This document shows positions 31,841-40,363 of a DNA stretch of 64,000 bases, piece after piece. The notes under the pieces were generated by a model. The model was not told the DNA's origin, did not search any database, and saw nothing but the letters and a program-made list of their open reading frames with translations. The stretch's first letter is position 1. The number at the start of each line of letters is the position of its first letter. Source of the DNA: Halomonas campaniensis (GTDB lineage Bacteria; Pseudomonadota; Gammaproteobacteria; Pseudomonadales; Halomonadaceae); the NCBI RefSeq assembly GCF_014193375.1, contig NZ_JACHZF010000013.1, positions 1 through 64,000 on the forward strand, read 5' to 3'. The position numbers were made by a program, and so were the translations under genes.

Positions 31841-31866
31841 CCGCCACGCCCGTGACGGGGTGGCGG
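31841..31866 (-). terminator. Hairpin between phaP and phaC
   Basis: Arms CCGCCAC/GTGGCGG, with further imperfect pairing inside, lie 54 bases after the phaP stop. A partial terminator here would allow much more phasin than synthase, the usual ratio on granules. Confidence 0.45.
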
Positions 31867-31919
31867 CTTGAACAGCGGCGCTGCTCGGGCGCCGTCGGAA
31901 ACCCGCTTTACCGCGGGGC

Positions 31920-32354
31920 TCAGCTCTTGCTGCCGCCGCGGGAGGACTGGCTGGTCGCCTTGGCCGGCGCACCGCCCTTCGGCTTCTCGCCGCCGGCGGC
32001 CTGGCTGGCGGCCTGCTCGGCCAGCTTGGTCTGCTCGGCGAACAGCTTCTCGAGCTCGGCCTTGAACTCGAGGCTCATCTCGGACAGCGCCTTGGCATCG
32101 GCCAGCATCTGCTGAGAGAGCTCGCTCATCATCTCCGCCTGGCGGGTGCTGAAGTCCTTGAGGCCCTCGGCATCGCTGACCTCGCTGGCATCGCGAAGAC
32201 GCTCGGTGCCCAGCTGGCTGTAGCGCTTCATGGACTCCATCTGGTACTGGGTCATCTTCTCCATGTTGTCCAGCATCAGTGAGTTGAGCTTGCGCATCGG
32301 CTCGAAGAACTGGCGAGTCTGCTCGTTGAAGGCGTCGGTCATCTTGTCCTGCAT
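31920..32354 (-). CDS. phaP: Phasin (PHA granule-associated protein)
   Basis: The 144-residue protein is mostly amphipathic helix, with ADAKALSEMSLEFKAELEKLFAEQ-type heptads at residues 75-110. It has an Ala/Lys/Gly/Ser-rich tail, the composition of phasins that coat PHA granules. GGAGAG precedes the ATG at 32354. It lies upstream of phaC and downstream of the DUF6489 gene, all on the minus strand. A TGCA-rich box resembling PhaR repressor sites lies 50-65 bp upstream of the start. Confidence 0.9.
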   Translation of the reverse strand: MQDKMTDAFNEQTRQFFEPMRKLNSLMLDNMEKMTQYQMESMKRYSQLGTERLRDASEVSDAEGLKDFSTRQAEMMSELSQQMLADAKALSEMSLEFKAELEKLFAEQTKLAEQAASQAAGGEKPKGGAPAKATSQSSRGGSKS

Positions 32355-32405
32355 GGTGGTCTCTCCATGGATTGCGACATCGTGGGCGTAGCGCCCCATC
32401 GATAA

Positions 32406-32420
32406 TGTTGCACTGCACAA
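32406..32420. promoter_or_regulatory. PhaR-like TGCA box upstream of phaP
   Basis: The 15-mer TGTTGCACTGCACAA lies about 50 bases before the phaP start. TGC/GCA-rich sites near phasin promoters bind the repressor PhaR in other proteobacteria. A 13-of-15 match lies in the pntA promoter at 44674-44688. PhaR itself is not encoded in this window. Confidence 0.55.
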
Positions 32421-32478
32421 AGCCTAGTCTGCCCGCCGTCAGGTTGCAAGACGATGAAGGTCCAAGGCCGGCCGTGGA

Positions 32479-32916
32479 TCAGCTCTCGCGCTTGGTGCGC
32501 GAACGGGCGCTGGCGGTACTCTTGCGGGCACTTCCGGCCTTGGCGGCTCCGGTGCCGGCACTCCCCTTCCCGGACGACGCACCCGAGGAGGAGGCGCTGT
32601 CCCGGGACGCCTTCGCCTCGCTCGACGCGGCCTGGGTCGCGCCCTGGCCGGCCTGGCGCAGCATGTCGAGCATCATCTGCTGGTAGCTGCCGAAGCTCGA
32701 CAGGCCCTGGGAGAGCCCCTGGGTGAGGCCCTGGGGCAGGCCGGACTGCTGCAGGAAGGGCTGCATCAGGCTCATCGGGTCATACCCTTCCACGCCGGAC
32801 TCCATCTGCTTCTGGATACGCTCCAGCAGGTCCCTCTGGAAGGCCTCCACGTCGGGCAGGCCCAGCGCCTGGCGGAACTCCTCGGGGGTCAGGTCGAACT
32901 CGACATTGATCTTCAT
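32479..32916 (-). CDS. DUF6489-like protein of the PHA locus
   Basis: The 145-residue protein starts MKINVEFDLTPEEFRQALGL, then PDVEAFQRDLLERIQKQME, which resembles the short DUF6489 domain. The middle is Gln/Leu/Gly-rich (residues 50-80). The tail from about 90 is low-complexity Ala/Ser/Lys/Arg, as in histone-like or phasin-like proteins. Its function is unknown. Position just upstream of phaP and phaC suggests a role at PHA granules. Starts upstream of 32916 give a leader with no similarity to anything recognised. Confidence 0.75.
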   Translation of the reverse strand: MKINVEFDLTPEEFRQALGLPDVEAFQRDLLERIQKQMESGVEGYDPMSLMQPFLQQSGLPQGLTQGLSQGLSSFGSYQQMMLDMLRQAGQGATQAASSEAKASRDSASSSGASSGKGSAGTGAAKAGSARKSTASARSRTKRES

Positions 32917-32998
32917 GGCGGTGCTCTTTCGGGGGACGGGAATGGTGTGCCTGGATGCAGTGTAGCAGCCATGGCCGGCCGGCCCAGTCGCTGCCGCC

Positions 32999-34084
32999 TC
33001 AGCGCAGGCGCGGGGTCGAGACGCTGACCTCGGCGTTCTGGCCACGGTGACGCAGCAGGTGGTCCATCAGCGTCAGGGCCATCATCGCCTCGGCGATGGG
33101 CGTGGCACGGATGCCCACGCAGGGGTCGTGGCGCCCCTTGGTGACCACCTCGACGGGATGGCCGTGGACGTCGATGCTGCGACCCGGGGTAGTGATGCTG
33201 GAGGTGGGCTTGAGCGCCAGGTGGGCGATGATCGCCTGGCCGCTGGAGATGCCGCCCAGCACGCCGCCGGCGTGGTTGGAGAGGAAGCCCTCGGGGGTCA
33301 TCTCGTCGCGGTGTTCGCTGCCGCGGCTCGCCACGCTGGCGAAGCCGTCGCCGATCTCCACCCCCTTCACCGCGTTGATGCTCATCAGGCCGTGGGCCAG
33401 CTCGGCATCGAGCCGGTCGAACACCGGCTCGCCGAGGCCCGGGGGCACCCCCTCGGCCACCACCGTGATCTTCGCCCCCACCGAGTCCTGGTCGCGGCGC
33501 AGCTGGTCCATGTAGGCCTCGAGCTCAGGCACGCGGTCCGGGTCGGGACAGAAGAAGGGGTTGGCGTCCACCGCCTCCCACTGCTTGAAGTCGATGGCGA
33601 TCGGGCCCAGCTGGCTCATGTAGCCGCGTACCGCAATGCCCTGCGCCGCCAGGTACTTCTTGGCGATGGCCCCGGCCGCCACCCGCATGGCGGTCTCCCG
33701 GGCACTGGAGCGCCCGCCGCCGCGGTAGTCGCGGATGCCGTACTTGTGGTGGTAGCTGTAGTCGGCGTGGGCCGGGCGGAACTGGTCCTTGATGTTGCCG
33801 TAATCCTTGGAGCGCTGGTCGGTGTTCTCGATCAGCAGGCCGATGGCGGTGCCGGTGGTGACCCCCTCGAAGACCCCGGAGAGGATCCTCACCCGGTCCG
33901 GCTCGCGACGCTGGGTGGTGTGGCGCGAGGTGCCGGGGCGGCGGCGGTCCAGGTCGCGCTGCAGGTCCGCCTCGCTGAGCGGCAGCCCCGGGGGGCAGCC
34001 ATCGACGATGGCGCCCAGCGCCGGGCCGTGGCTCTCGCCGAAGGTGGTGACGGTGAACAGCTTGCCGAAGGTATTGCCGGACAT
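32999..34084 (-). CDS. aroC: Chorismate synthase
   Basis: This enzyme makes chorismate from EPSP using reduced FMN, the last step of the shikimate pathway that feeds trpE in this window. The 361-residue protein has the three family signatures [18 protein letters not shown] near residue 15, [19 protein letters not shown] near 125 and [10 protein letters not shown] near 270. GGGAGGAG precedes the ATG. The gene follows prmB by 34 bp, as in many gammaproteobacteria. Confidence 0.97.
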   Translation of the reverse strand: MSGNTFGKLFTVTTFGESHGPALGAIVDGCPPGLPLSEADLQRDLDRRRPGTSRHTTQRREPDRVRILSGVFEGVTTGTAIGLLIENTDQRSKDYGNIKDQFRPAHADYSYHHKYGIRDYRGGGRSSARETAMRVAAGAIAKKYLAAQGIAVRGYMSQLGPIAIDFKQWEAVDANPFFCPDPDRVPELEAYMDQLRRDQDSVGAKITVVAEGVPPGLGEPVFDRLDAELAHGLMSINAVKGVEIGDGFASVASRGSEHRDEMTPEGFLSNHAGGVLGGISSGQAIIAHLALKPTSSITTPGRSIDVHGHPVEVVTKGRHDPCVGIRATPIAEAMMALTLMDHLLRHRGQNAEVSVSTPRLR

Positions 34085-34118
34085 GGGCGCTCCTCCCGGA
34101 AATTCAGGGGTCTGGGGA

Positions 34119-35069
34119 TCAGGCGAAGGACGCCGCATGGGCGTCGAGTTCATCGGCGGTCAGGGCGAACACGCCCTGGCCGCCGCGCTCGAATTCGAGC
34201 CACAGGAAGGGCACCTCGGGGAAGGCGGCCTCCAGGTGGCGGTCGGAGTTGCCGACCTCGACGATCAGCACGCCGCCGTCGGTCAGGTGGTCGCGGGCCT
34301 CGCGCAGGATGCGCCGCACGATGTCCAGGCCGTCGCTCCCGGCCCCCAGCGCCAGCGAGGGCTCGTGGCGAAACTCGGCGGGCATGGTGGCCAGGTCGCG
34401 GGCATCCACGTAGGGCGGGTTGGAGACGATCAGGTCATAGCGCCCGGGCAGGCCATCGAAGAGGTCGGACTCGACGGCGCGCACCCGTTCTCCCACGTCG
34501 TGGCGGGTGATGTTGATCCGCGCCACCTCCAGCGCTTCGCCGCTGATGTCGGCGAGGTCCACCTCGCAGGTGGGCATGTGCAGCGCCGTGGCGATGCCGA
34601 TGCAGCCGGAGCCGGTGCAGAGGTCGAGCACCCTGGCGGGCGGCTCCCCGGGGAACCAGGCGGCGAAGCCGTGTTCGATGAGCTCGGCGATGGGCGAACG
34701 CGGGATCAGCACCCGCTCGTCGACGCTGAACGGGACACCGGCGAAGAAGGCCTCGCCCAGCAGGTAGGGCAGCGGCCGGCGCGTGGTGATGCGGCTGCGC
34801 ACCAGGGCCACGATGCGGCCGCGCTCCATGGGCAGCAGGCGCGCATCGAGCACGCCCGGGTCGACGTTCCACGGCAGGTGCAGGGCGCCCAGCGTCAGCG
34901 CCACCGCCTCGTCCCAGGCCGAATCGGTCCCGTGGCCATAGAAGAGCCCGGCCAGGTGGAACTCGCTGGCCGCCCAGCGCAGGCAGTCGCGCAGGGTGAT
35001 GAGCCCGCCGCGCAGGTCGGCGTCGGAGAGCTGGAGCGTCGAGTGGGGGGCGTCGTTGCAAGCGGCCAC
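34119..35069 (-). CDS. prmB: 50S ribosomal protein L3 glutamine methyltransferase
   Basis: PrmB methylates the glutamine of the GGQ-like site in ribosomal protein L3. The 316-residue SAM-dependent enzyme has [14 protein letters not shown] near residue 140 and the catalytic NPPY in [11 protein letters not shown] near 207. An N-terminal helical domain precedes them. A GTG at 35069 is chosen as start, with AGGA 7 bases upstream; another GTG at 35132 has no such site. It is divergent from the Smr-domain gene and upstream of aroC. Confidence 0.94.
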   Translation of the reverse strand: MAACNDAPHSTLQLSDADLRGGLITLRDCLRWAASEFHLAGLFYGHGTDSAWDEAVALTLGALHLPWNVDPGVLDARLLPMERGRIVALVRSRITTRRPLPYLLGEAFFAGVPFSVDERVLIPRSPIAELIEHGFAAWFPGEPPARVLDLCTGSGCIGIATALHMPTCEVDLADISGEALEVARINITRHDVGERVRAVESDLFDGLPGRYDLIVSNPPYVDARDLATMPAEFRHEPSLALGAGSDGLDIVRRILREARDHLTDGGVLIVEVGNSDRHLEAAFPEVPFLWLEFERGGQGVFALTADELDAHAASFA

Positions 35070-35182
35070 GTGGCATCCTGTGGTTGGCGGGCGGGAGAGC
35101 CGATTGTAACCGCCAGGGCGGTTCACAGCCACGCCGCGCTGGTTATACTGTGCGCCCCTGCCGCCACCACAGCAGCCCTGCC

Positions 35183-35758
35183 ATGAGCCGAGATCGCCAC
35201 CGCCCCGACGACGAGGAGATCGGCGCCTTCCGCCAGGCCCTTCAGGAGGCCGGCGTGCGTCCGATCAAGCGCAACCGCGCCGACCCCGGCCGGCCGCGCA
35301 GGCGCGACGCCTCGGCCGAGGCGCGCCGCGCCGCCGCCGAGGCCGCCCGGGACGACACCGGCACCGGGCGGACCTCCGACGGCCGGGTGGAACCGGTTCG
35401 CCCCTCGGAGTACCTGGACTTCGCCCTCCCCGACCTGCCGTGGCGGACCCGCAGCCAGCTCAAGCGCGGCCAGATCGCCTGGGAGATCGGGCTGGACCTG
35501 CACGGCCATACCCTCGAGGAGGCCCGGGCCGAGCTTGAGGCCTTCCTCCGCGAGGCGGCCGCCGAGCGGCGACGCTGCGTGATGGTGGTCCATGGCAAGG
35601 CCTGGGGAACCAGCAGCGACTACCCGGTGATCAAGAGCCACGTGAACGCCTGGCTGCGCGAGTGGCCCGGCGTGCTGGCCTTCTGCTCGGCCATCGAGGC
35701 CGACGGCGGCACCGGAGCGCTCTACGTGCTGCTGCGCCGGCGCGGCAACGCGGCCTGA
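35183..35758 (+). CDS. Smr domain endonuclease-like protein
   Basis: The 191-residue protein has an Arg/Ala-rich N-terminal half and a C-terminal Smr domain, with [11 protein letters not shown] near residue 113 and VVHGKAWGT near 140. Smr nucleases cut mRNA at collided ribosomes (SmrB) or have less clear roles (SmrA/YdaL). The position, divergent from prmB and aroC, is that of smrB in E. coli. However, the HGK loop and the [12 protein letters not shown] end look closer to YdaL, so no symbol is assigned. Confidence 0.88.
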   Translation: MSRDRHRPDDEEIGAFRQALQEAGVRPIKRNRADPGRPRRRDASAEARRAAAEAARDDTGTGRTSDGRVEPVRPSEYLDFALPDLPWRTRSQLKRGQIAWEIGLDLHGHTLEEARAELEAFLREAAAERRRCVMVVHGKAWGTSSDYPVIKSHVNAWLREWPGVLAFCSAIEADGGTGALYVLLRRRGNAA

Positions 35759-35765
35759 GCCGGCC

Positions 35766-36839
35766 TCAGGGCGCCTCGCCGGAAGGCTCGACCGGCGCCG
35801 TGATCGGGTCGACGACGATTTCCCGGCTGCCCCATCCCGGGTGGCGCCGCCCCTCGAAGCGGTCCAGCGCCTCCACGGCCAGGTGGCGGCCGAGCATGAT
35901 CAGCGCCTCGGCGCGGTGAAACTCGTAGGCGCCGCACACGGTCTTGGGCACCTCGATCAGCACGTCGGGCGGATAGCCGGCCACCTTGTACTTGGCGAGC
36001 GCCGCCTGGGTGATGTCGAAGGAGGCCAGCACCATGTCGAGCCGCCCCCACTCGCGCCGCCGCACCTGCTCGTCATCCTCGCCCGCATCCGCACGGGCAG
36101 TGTTGTTGCCCAGGCCCTCGAACCAGCGGCTGGCCGCGCCGCGCACCTCCTCGATCCAGCCGCCGAAGTCGATGCCTCGGGCGTCCCGGGCCTCTTCCCG
36201 GGCCCGCTCCTCGGCCGCCTGCTCGGGGGGCAGCAGCTCCTCCAGGGTGACCGGACGCGGGCTGTGGGCCGTGACGTTGACGGCCAGCACGAAGTCGGCA
36301 TCGGCCGCCACGGTGGGGATGATCGGCAGCGGGTTGAGCAGGCCGCCATCCACCAGCACCTGCTCTCCACGGTGCACCGGGGTGATCACGCCGGGGACCG
36401 CGATGGAGGCGCGGATCGCCTCGAGCAGCGAGCCGCTCTGGAACCATACCTCGCGCTGGCGGGTCAGGTCGGTGGCCACGGTGGTCACCGGGATCGCCAG
36501 GTCCTCGATACGGGTATCGCCGATCAGGCTCTCCAGCTTGCCCATCACCTTGTTGGCGCGCATGGCGCCCATGGGGCTCCAGGTGACGTCCACCAGCCGG
36601 AGCACGTCGAAGTAGTCGAGGCGGCAGACCCAATCGCGGTAGCCCTGCAGCTGGCCGGCGGCATAGACACCGCCCACCAGCGCGCCCATCGAGCAGCCGG
36701 CGATCGCCACCACCTGGTAGCCCCGCGCCTCCAGCTCATCGATCACGCCGATGTGGGCGTAGCCGCGCGCCCCGCCGCTGCCCAGCACCAGCGCCACCCG
36801 CTTGCCGTCGCGTTTCGCCGGCGTCTCGTGCTCGTTCAT
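35766..36839 (-). CDS. Patatin-like phospholipase (RssA/NTE type)
   Basis: The 357-residue protein carries the oxyanion motif GSGGARGYAHIGV near residue 20, the nucleophile elbow GCSMG near 48 and the second dyad residue in DGGLLNPLP near 164. These are the hallmarks of bacterial patatin hydrolases that act on phospholipids or lysophospholipids. The C-terminal 130 residues are charged and less conserved. It is the last gene of a three-gene operon, overlapping the preceding hydrolase by 4 bases. Confidence 0.92.
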   Translation of the reverse strand: MNEHETPAKRDGKRVALVLGSGGARGYAHIGVIDELEARGYQVVAIAGCSMGALVGGVYAAGQLQGYRDWVCRLDYFDVLRLVDVTWSPMGAMRANKVMGKLESLIGDTRIEDLAIPVTTVATDLTRQREVWFQSGSLLEAIRASIAVPGVITPVHRGEQVLVDGGLLNPLPIIPTVAADADFVLAVNVTAHSPRPVTLEELLPPEQAAEERAREEARDARGIDFGGWIEEVRGAASRWFEGLGNNTARADAGEDDEQVRRREWGRLDMVLASFDITQAALAKYKVAGYPPDVLIEVPKTVCGAYEFHRAEALIMLGRHLAVEALDRFEGRRHPGWGSREIVVDPITAPVEPSGEAP

Positions 36840-37726
36840 CGCCCGTCCTCCTCGTTGACCCGCACCGGCATCGCCCGGTGCCAGTCGGCGATCGCCTCGG
36901 CAACCGCCTCCACCGCCTGCGGCTCCAGATGCAGGTGGTGCCCGCCGTCCAGGACCCGGCGATCGAGCCCCGGCATCGCCCCGCGGGCCAGCCGGGCCCG
37001 TTCGGCCTCGCCGAGGATCCCGGTCGTCCCTTCCACCAGCAGGGCCGGGCAGCGGATCGCCGAGAGCATCGCCAGCCCCTGTTCGGGGCAGAAGCGGACC
37101 GGCGAGGGGCGCAGCAGGCGACCATCGGTGCGCAGCTGGACGTGGCCGTCATCCCGCGCCGCCAGGTTGCGCGCCACCAGCGGACGCGCCGTCTCGGCAT
37201 CGATCGGCGTGGCACCCCCCGCCACCCGCGCCGCCACGGCACTCTCACTGTCAGGATAGCGCGGCGTCGGCGACAGGGGGCGCCGGTGGCCCATCAGCCC
37301 CCGGCGCAGCTGGGCCGGCGCCTGCTCCGCCGGCGTGGTGAGGGTGCCCAGGCCATCGAGGAGCGCCAGCGCCTCGACCCGCTCGGGCAGCGCCGCGGCG
37401 GTCAGGCAGGCAACGCCGGCGCCCATGGAGTGGGCCAGCAGCGTCACCCGCGCCAGGCCGAGCGCCTCCGACGCGTCGAGCAGGTCGTGGCAGTAGTCCC
37501 AGATCGCATAGTCGCCCGGCAGGGGCGCGGAGTGCCCATGGCCGGAGAAGTCGATGGCCACCACGCGGATTCCCAGCCGGGCCACCAGCCGCGGTGCCAG
37601 GCGGGAGAAGCTGGCCGCATTGTCGAGCCAGCCGTGCAGGGCCAGCCAGGTCGGCGCGCCCTCCTCGCCCCAGGCCAGGGCGGCCAGCCGCCCGTCGGCG
37701 AGCCGCAGGGGACGGGCATCGGTCAT
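36836..37726 (-). CDS. Alpha/beta hydrolase
   Basis: The 296-residue protein shows LALHGWLDNAASF near residue 28 and the nucleophile region LLAHSMGAGVA near 97, with Ala instead of the first Gly of GxSxG. A late His is in LDGGHHLHLEP. It resembles carboxylesterase or haloalkane-type hydrolases. The substrate is unknown. It overlaps its neighbours on both sides by 4 bases (ATGA), so all three hydrolases are made from one mRNA. Confidence 0.9.
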   Translation of the reverse strand: MTDARPLRLADGRLAALAWGEEGAPTWLALHGWLDNAASFSRLAPRLVARLGIRVVAIDFSGHGHSAPLPGDYAIWDYCHDLLDASEALGLARVTLLAHSMGAGVACLTAAALPERVEALALLDGLGTLTTPAEQAPAQLRRGLMGHRRPLSPTPRYPDSESAVAARVAGGATPIDAETARPLVARNLAARDDGHVQLRTDGRLLRPSPVRFCPEQGLAMLSAIRCPALLVEGTTGILGEAERARLARGAMPGLDRRVLDGGHHLHLEPQAVEAVAEAIADWHRAMPVRVNEEDGR

Positions 37727-38538
37727 GGGCGCTCCCCCAGCAGGCGCCCGAGGGTCTCGAGCAGGGCGTCACGGGTCTCGTCGGGGAACTCCAGGGGAAA
37801 CATGTGCGAGCCCGGCACCGGGGTGACCGGCACCCCTTGGCGCTCGAGGCGGCGACGGCGCCGCGGGGTCAGCAGGTCGGAGTCGCGGCCGGCCAGCACC
37901 GCCGCCGGCACCCGCAGGCGCCGCGGCAGGGTCCCCAGGTGATCGGGCAGGTGGCGAAAGATCTGCACCTCGATCTCGGGGTCATAGACCAGCACCGCAC
38001 TGCCATCGTCCAGCAGCCGGGTGCCGCCCTCGACGTAGTCGCGCAGGGCCTGGTCGGTGAAGCGCCGGAACAGCCCCCGCCGGCGCAGGTAGTGCAACAT
38101 CGCCTCCCGGTCGGGCCAGACGGCGCGGCGCCCCAGGGTCTTGCCGGCCGGGGTGATGCGGTCCACGAAGCCGAGGCGCTTGGCGAGCTTCATGCCCCAG
38201 GCATCCATCCCCAGCATCAGCGGCGGGTCCAGCATCACCACGCAGCGGAAACGCTCGGGGGCGGCCTCCGCCGCCATGGCCATCAGCACGCCGCCCATGG
38301 AGTGGCCCACCCCGATCACCGGCGTCTCGAAGCTGGCCAGGTGGGCCAGCAGCTCATCGCGCAGGGCGAGCCAGTTGTGGCCCACCGGGAAGTCGGGATG
38401 GTGCCCCAGGCGATCCAGCGGATGCAGGTCGAAGCGCTCCGCCAGGGGCGCCAGGAAGCTGCGATAGCAGACGCCCGGGAAGCCGTTGGCGTGGGCGAAG
38501 AGCAGTGGGGAGCGCGAGGCGCCTTCGGTTCGGGTCAT
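37723..38538 (-). CDS. Alpha/beta hydrolase
   Basis: The 271-residue protein has FAHANGFPGVCYRSF near residue 14, the nucleophile elbow GVGHSMGG near 76 and the catalytic His in PGSHMFPLEFP near 240. It is the first gene of the hydrolase-hydrolase-patatin operon. The set of three lipolytic-type folds suggests lipid or ester turnover, but nothing in the sequence names a substrate. Confidence 0.9.
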   Translation of the reverse strand: MTRTEGASRSPLLFAHANGFPGVCYRSFLAPLAERFDLHPLDRLGHHPDFPVGHNWLALRDELLAHLASFETPVIGVGHSMGGVLMAMAAEAAPERFRCVVMLDPPLMLGMDAWGMKLAKRLGFVDRITPAGKTLGRRAVWPDREAMLHYLRRRGLFRRFTDQALRDYVEGGTRLLDDGSAVLVYDPEIEVQIFRHLPDHLGTLPRRLRVPAAVLAGRDSDLLTPRRRRRLERQGVPVTPVPGSHMFPLEFPDETRDALLETLGRLLGERP

Positions 38539-38652
38539 GGCATGGGCTCGTCCGGGTCGTGGGGGCCAGCGGCCGCGTCTGGCGGTAGCAGGCTAACGGG
38601 ATTACCATGATCCGCCAAGTCACCCGACCTCCCCGACCCGACTGGAGCCCCC

Positions 38653-38757
38653 GTGAACGAGCCCCGCAAGCCCGAGCGAGACACCCGCAACCGCAACCGC
38701 ATCTTCTTCACCACCGTGCTGGTGGCGGTGGTCGTCGGCCTGTGGCTGGCCCGCTAG
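38653..38757 (+). CDS. 34-residue single-helix membrane peptide
   Basis: A short ORF starts with GTG at 38653, with GGAG 5 bases upstream, and ends in TAG. It encodes a charged head rich in Arg, Glu and Asn (about 16 residues) and then one hydrophobic helix, IFFTTVLVAVVVGLWLAR. It is too short for normal gene calling. It lies 15 bp upstream of the AEC transporter gene on the same strand, so it may be co-expressed with it. Its function is unknown. Confidence 0.6.
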   Translation: MNEPRKPERDTRNRNRIFFTTVLVAVVVGLWLAR

Positions 38758-38772
38758 GGCAGGCGCCGACGG

Positions 38773-39720
38773 ATGAACCTTACCGCCCTCTTCCTCCAGA
38801 CCCTCGAGGTCACGCTGCCGGTGTTCGCCATGGTCTTCGCCGGCCTGGTGCTCAAGCGCGTCGGCTGGATCGATCAGGCCTTCGTCGCTACCGCCTCGAT
38901 GCTGGTGTTCAAGGCCACCATGCCGACGCTGATCTTCCTGAGCATCATCAAGGCCGACCTGGATGCCACCCTCAACCCGAGGCTGCTGGCCTTCTTCGCC
39001 CTGGCCACCCTGGGCAGCTTCCTGTTCTGCTGGGCCTGGGCGATCCTGCGGGTGCCGAGGGAGGAGCGCGGGGTCTATGTCCAGGGCGCCTTCCGCGGCA
39101 ACTGCGGCATCGTGGGCCTGGCGCTGGCGGCCGGCATGTACGGCGACTATGGCCTCTCCGCCGGCGGCCTGCTGCTGGGGGTGGTGATCCTCACCTACAA
39201 CGCCTTCTCGGTCATCGCGCTGGCCAGCTACCAGGAGGCCCACCGTGCCGACTGGCGCAGCATCCTCTCGCACATCGTGCGCAACCCGCTGATCCTCGCG
39301 GTGGTGGCGGCGATCCCGGTGGCGGCCCTGGAGCTGCGCCTGCCCGGCTGGCTGATGACCTCCGGCGAGTACTTCGCCTCGCTCACCCTGCCGCTGGCAC
39401 TGATCTGCATCGGCGCGACCCTGTCCCTGGGGGCGATCCGGGAATCGGGCCGCCTGGCCACCGGCGCCAGCCTGCTGAAGATGGTCACGGTGCCGGTGCT
39501 GGCCACCGCCGCCGCCTGGCTGGCCGGCTTCGAGGGCCGCGAGCTCGGCATCATGTTCCTGTTCTTCGCCAGCCCCACCGCCGCCGCGGCCTTCGTGATG
39601 GCCAGGGCCATGGGCGGCAATGCCGTCCTGACCGCCAACATCATCGCCCTGACCACCCTGATGGCCAGCCTGACCATCACCGTGGGCGCCTTCGCCTTGA
39701 AGGTGGCGGGGCTGATCTAG
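38773..39720 (+). CDS. AEC family transporter (auxin efflux carrier-like)
   Basis: The 315-residue inner-membrane protein has about ten hydrophobic segments in two groups. Family traits include AGLVLKRVGWID near residue 26, the RGNCGIVGLALA stretch near 110 and FASPTAAAAFVMARAMGG near 270. AEC carriers export small organic acids or amino-acid-like compounds. The substrate here is unknown. It ends about 40 bases before a palindromic interspersed element and converges on sixA. Confidence 0.9.
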   Translation: MNLTALFLQTLEVTLPVFAMVFAGLVLKRVGWIDQAFVATASMLVFKATMPTLIFLSIIKADLDATLNPRLLAFFALATLGSFLFCWAWAILRVPREERGVYVQGAFRGNCGIVGLALAAGMYGDYGLSAGGLLLGVVILTYNAFSVIALASYQEAHRADWRSILSHIVRNPLILAVVAAIPVAALELRLPGWLMTSGEYFASLTLPLALICIGATLSLGAIRESGRLATGASLLKMVTVPVLATAAAWLAGFEGRELGIMFLFFASPTAAAAFVMARAMGGNAVLTANIIALTTLMASLTITVGAFALKVAGLI

Positions 39721-39762
39721 CTCAAGCCGGCAGGACCAGCGCCGCCTGGGGTATCACTCAAG

Positions 39763-39869
39763 GCTGTTCCGGCGACAGGCCTACGCGGGGGCGCTATGAA
39801 TACGTCCCTGTACGCTACTTCAGCCATCCCTGGTCCTCAGACCCCCTCTACGACCTGTCCCCGGCGCCT
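39763..39869 (+). repeat. Palindromic interspersed element, intergenic copy
   Basis: This 107-bp segment between the convergent AEC and sixA genes matches the segment inside gph along its full length. Its ends form an imperfect 23-bp inverted repeat (17 of 23 positions paired), with CCGGCGACAGG at one end and CCTGTCCCCGG at the other. In this position it can fold as a 3' hairpin for both genes. Confidence 0.85.
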
Positions 39870-39874
39870 TTCGC

Positions 39875-40363
39875 TTATCGCACTGTCGGCGTCAGGTCAG
39901 AGGGCGTGGTGAAGCGCACCAGCCGGGCGCAGCCCGCGGCCCAGACGTCGGCCTCGAGTTCGGCGACGGCCGCGGTGGGAAAGCCGAGCCCACGGTCGGC
40001 GCGGCCTTCCACCAGCCGGCCGGTCAGCGCGCCCACCAGCGGCATGTGGCTCACCAGCATCAGCGGCCGCCCCTCGGGCTGCTCGAGCAGCCAGTCGGCC
40101 ACCGCCGCGGGGTCGTCGTCGGGGGTGATGATCGGCAGTGTCTCCGCGGCAGCGCCCAGCGCCTCGCCGATGATGGCGGCGGTATGGCTGGCGCGACGGT
40201 AGGGGCTCGAGAGCAGCCGCAGCCCGGCAAGGTCGGAGCGCCCAGCCAGCCAGGCGGCTACCCGCCGCGCCTCGACACTGCCGCGGCCGGTGAGCTCGCG
40301 CTCGGCGTCCGGCCGCCCCGGCCCCGCCTCGCCGTGGCGCATGACCAGCAACCGTTCAGCCAT
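39875..40363 (-). CDS. sixA: Phosphohistidine phosphatase
   Basis: The 162-residue histidine-phosphatase-fold protein has the catalytic [10 protein letters not shown] at residues 5-14, [11 protein letters not shown] near 52 and [13 protein letters not shown] near 104. SixA removes phosphate from phosphohistidine on phosphotransfer proteins. It overlaps the gpsA end by 8 bases and is read from the same mRNA. Its stop lies 5 bases from the interspersed element. Confidence 0.93.
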   Translation of the reverse strand: MAERLLVMRHGEAGPGRPDAERELTGRGSVEARRVAAWLAGRSDLAGLRLLSSPYRRASHTAAIIGEALGAAAETLPIITPDDDPAAVADWLLEQPEGRPLMLVSHMPLVGALTGRLVEGRADRGLGFPTAAVAELEADVWAAGCARLVRFTTPSDLTPTVR

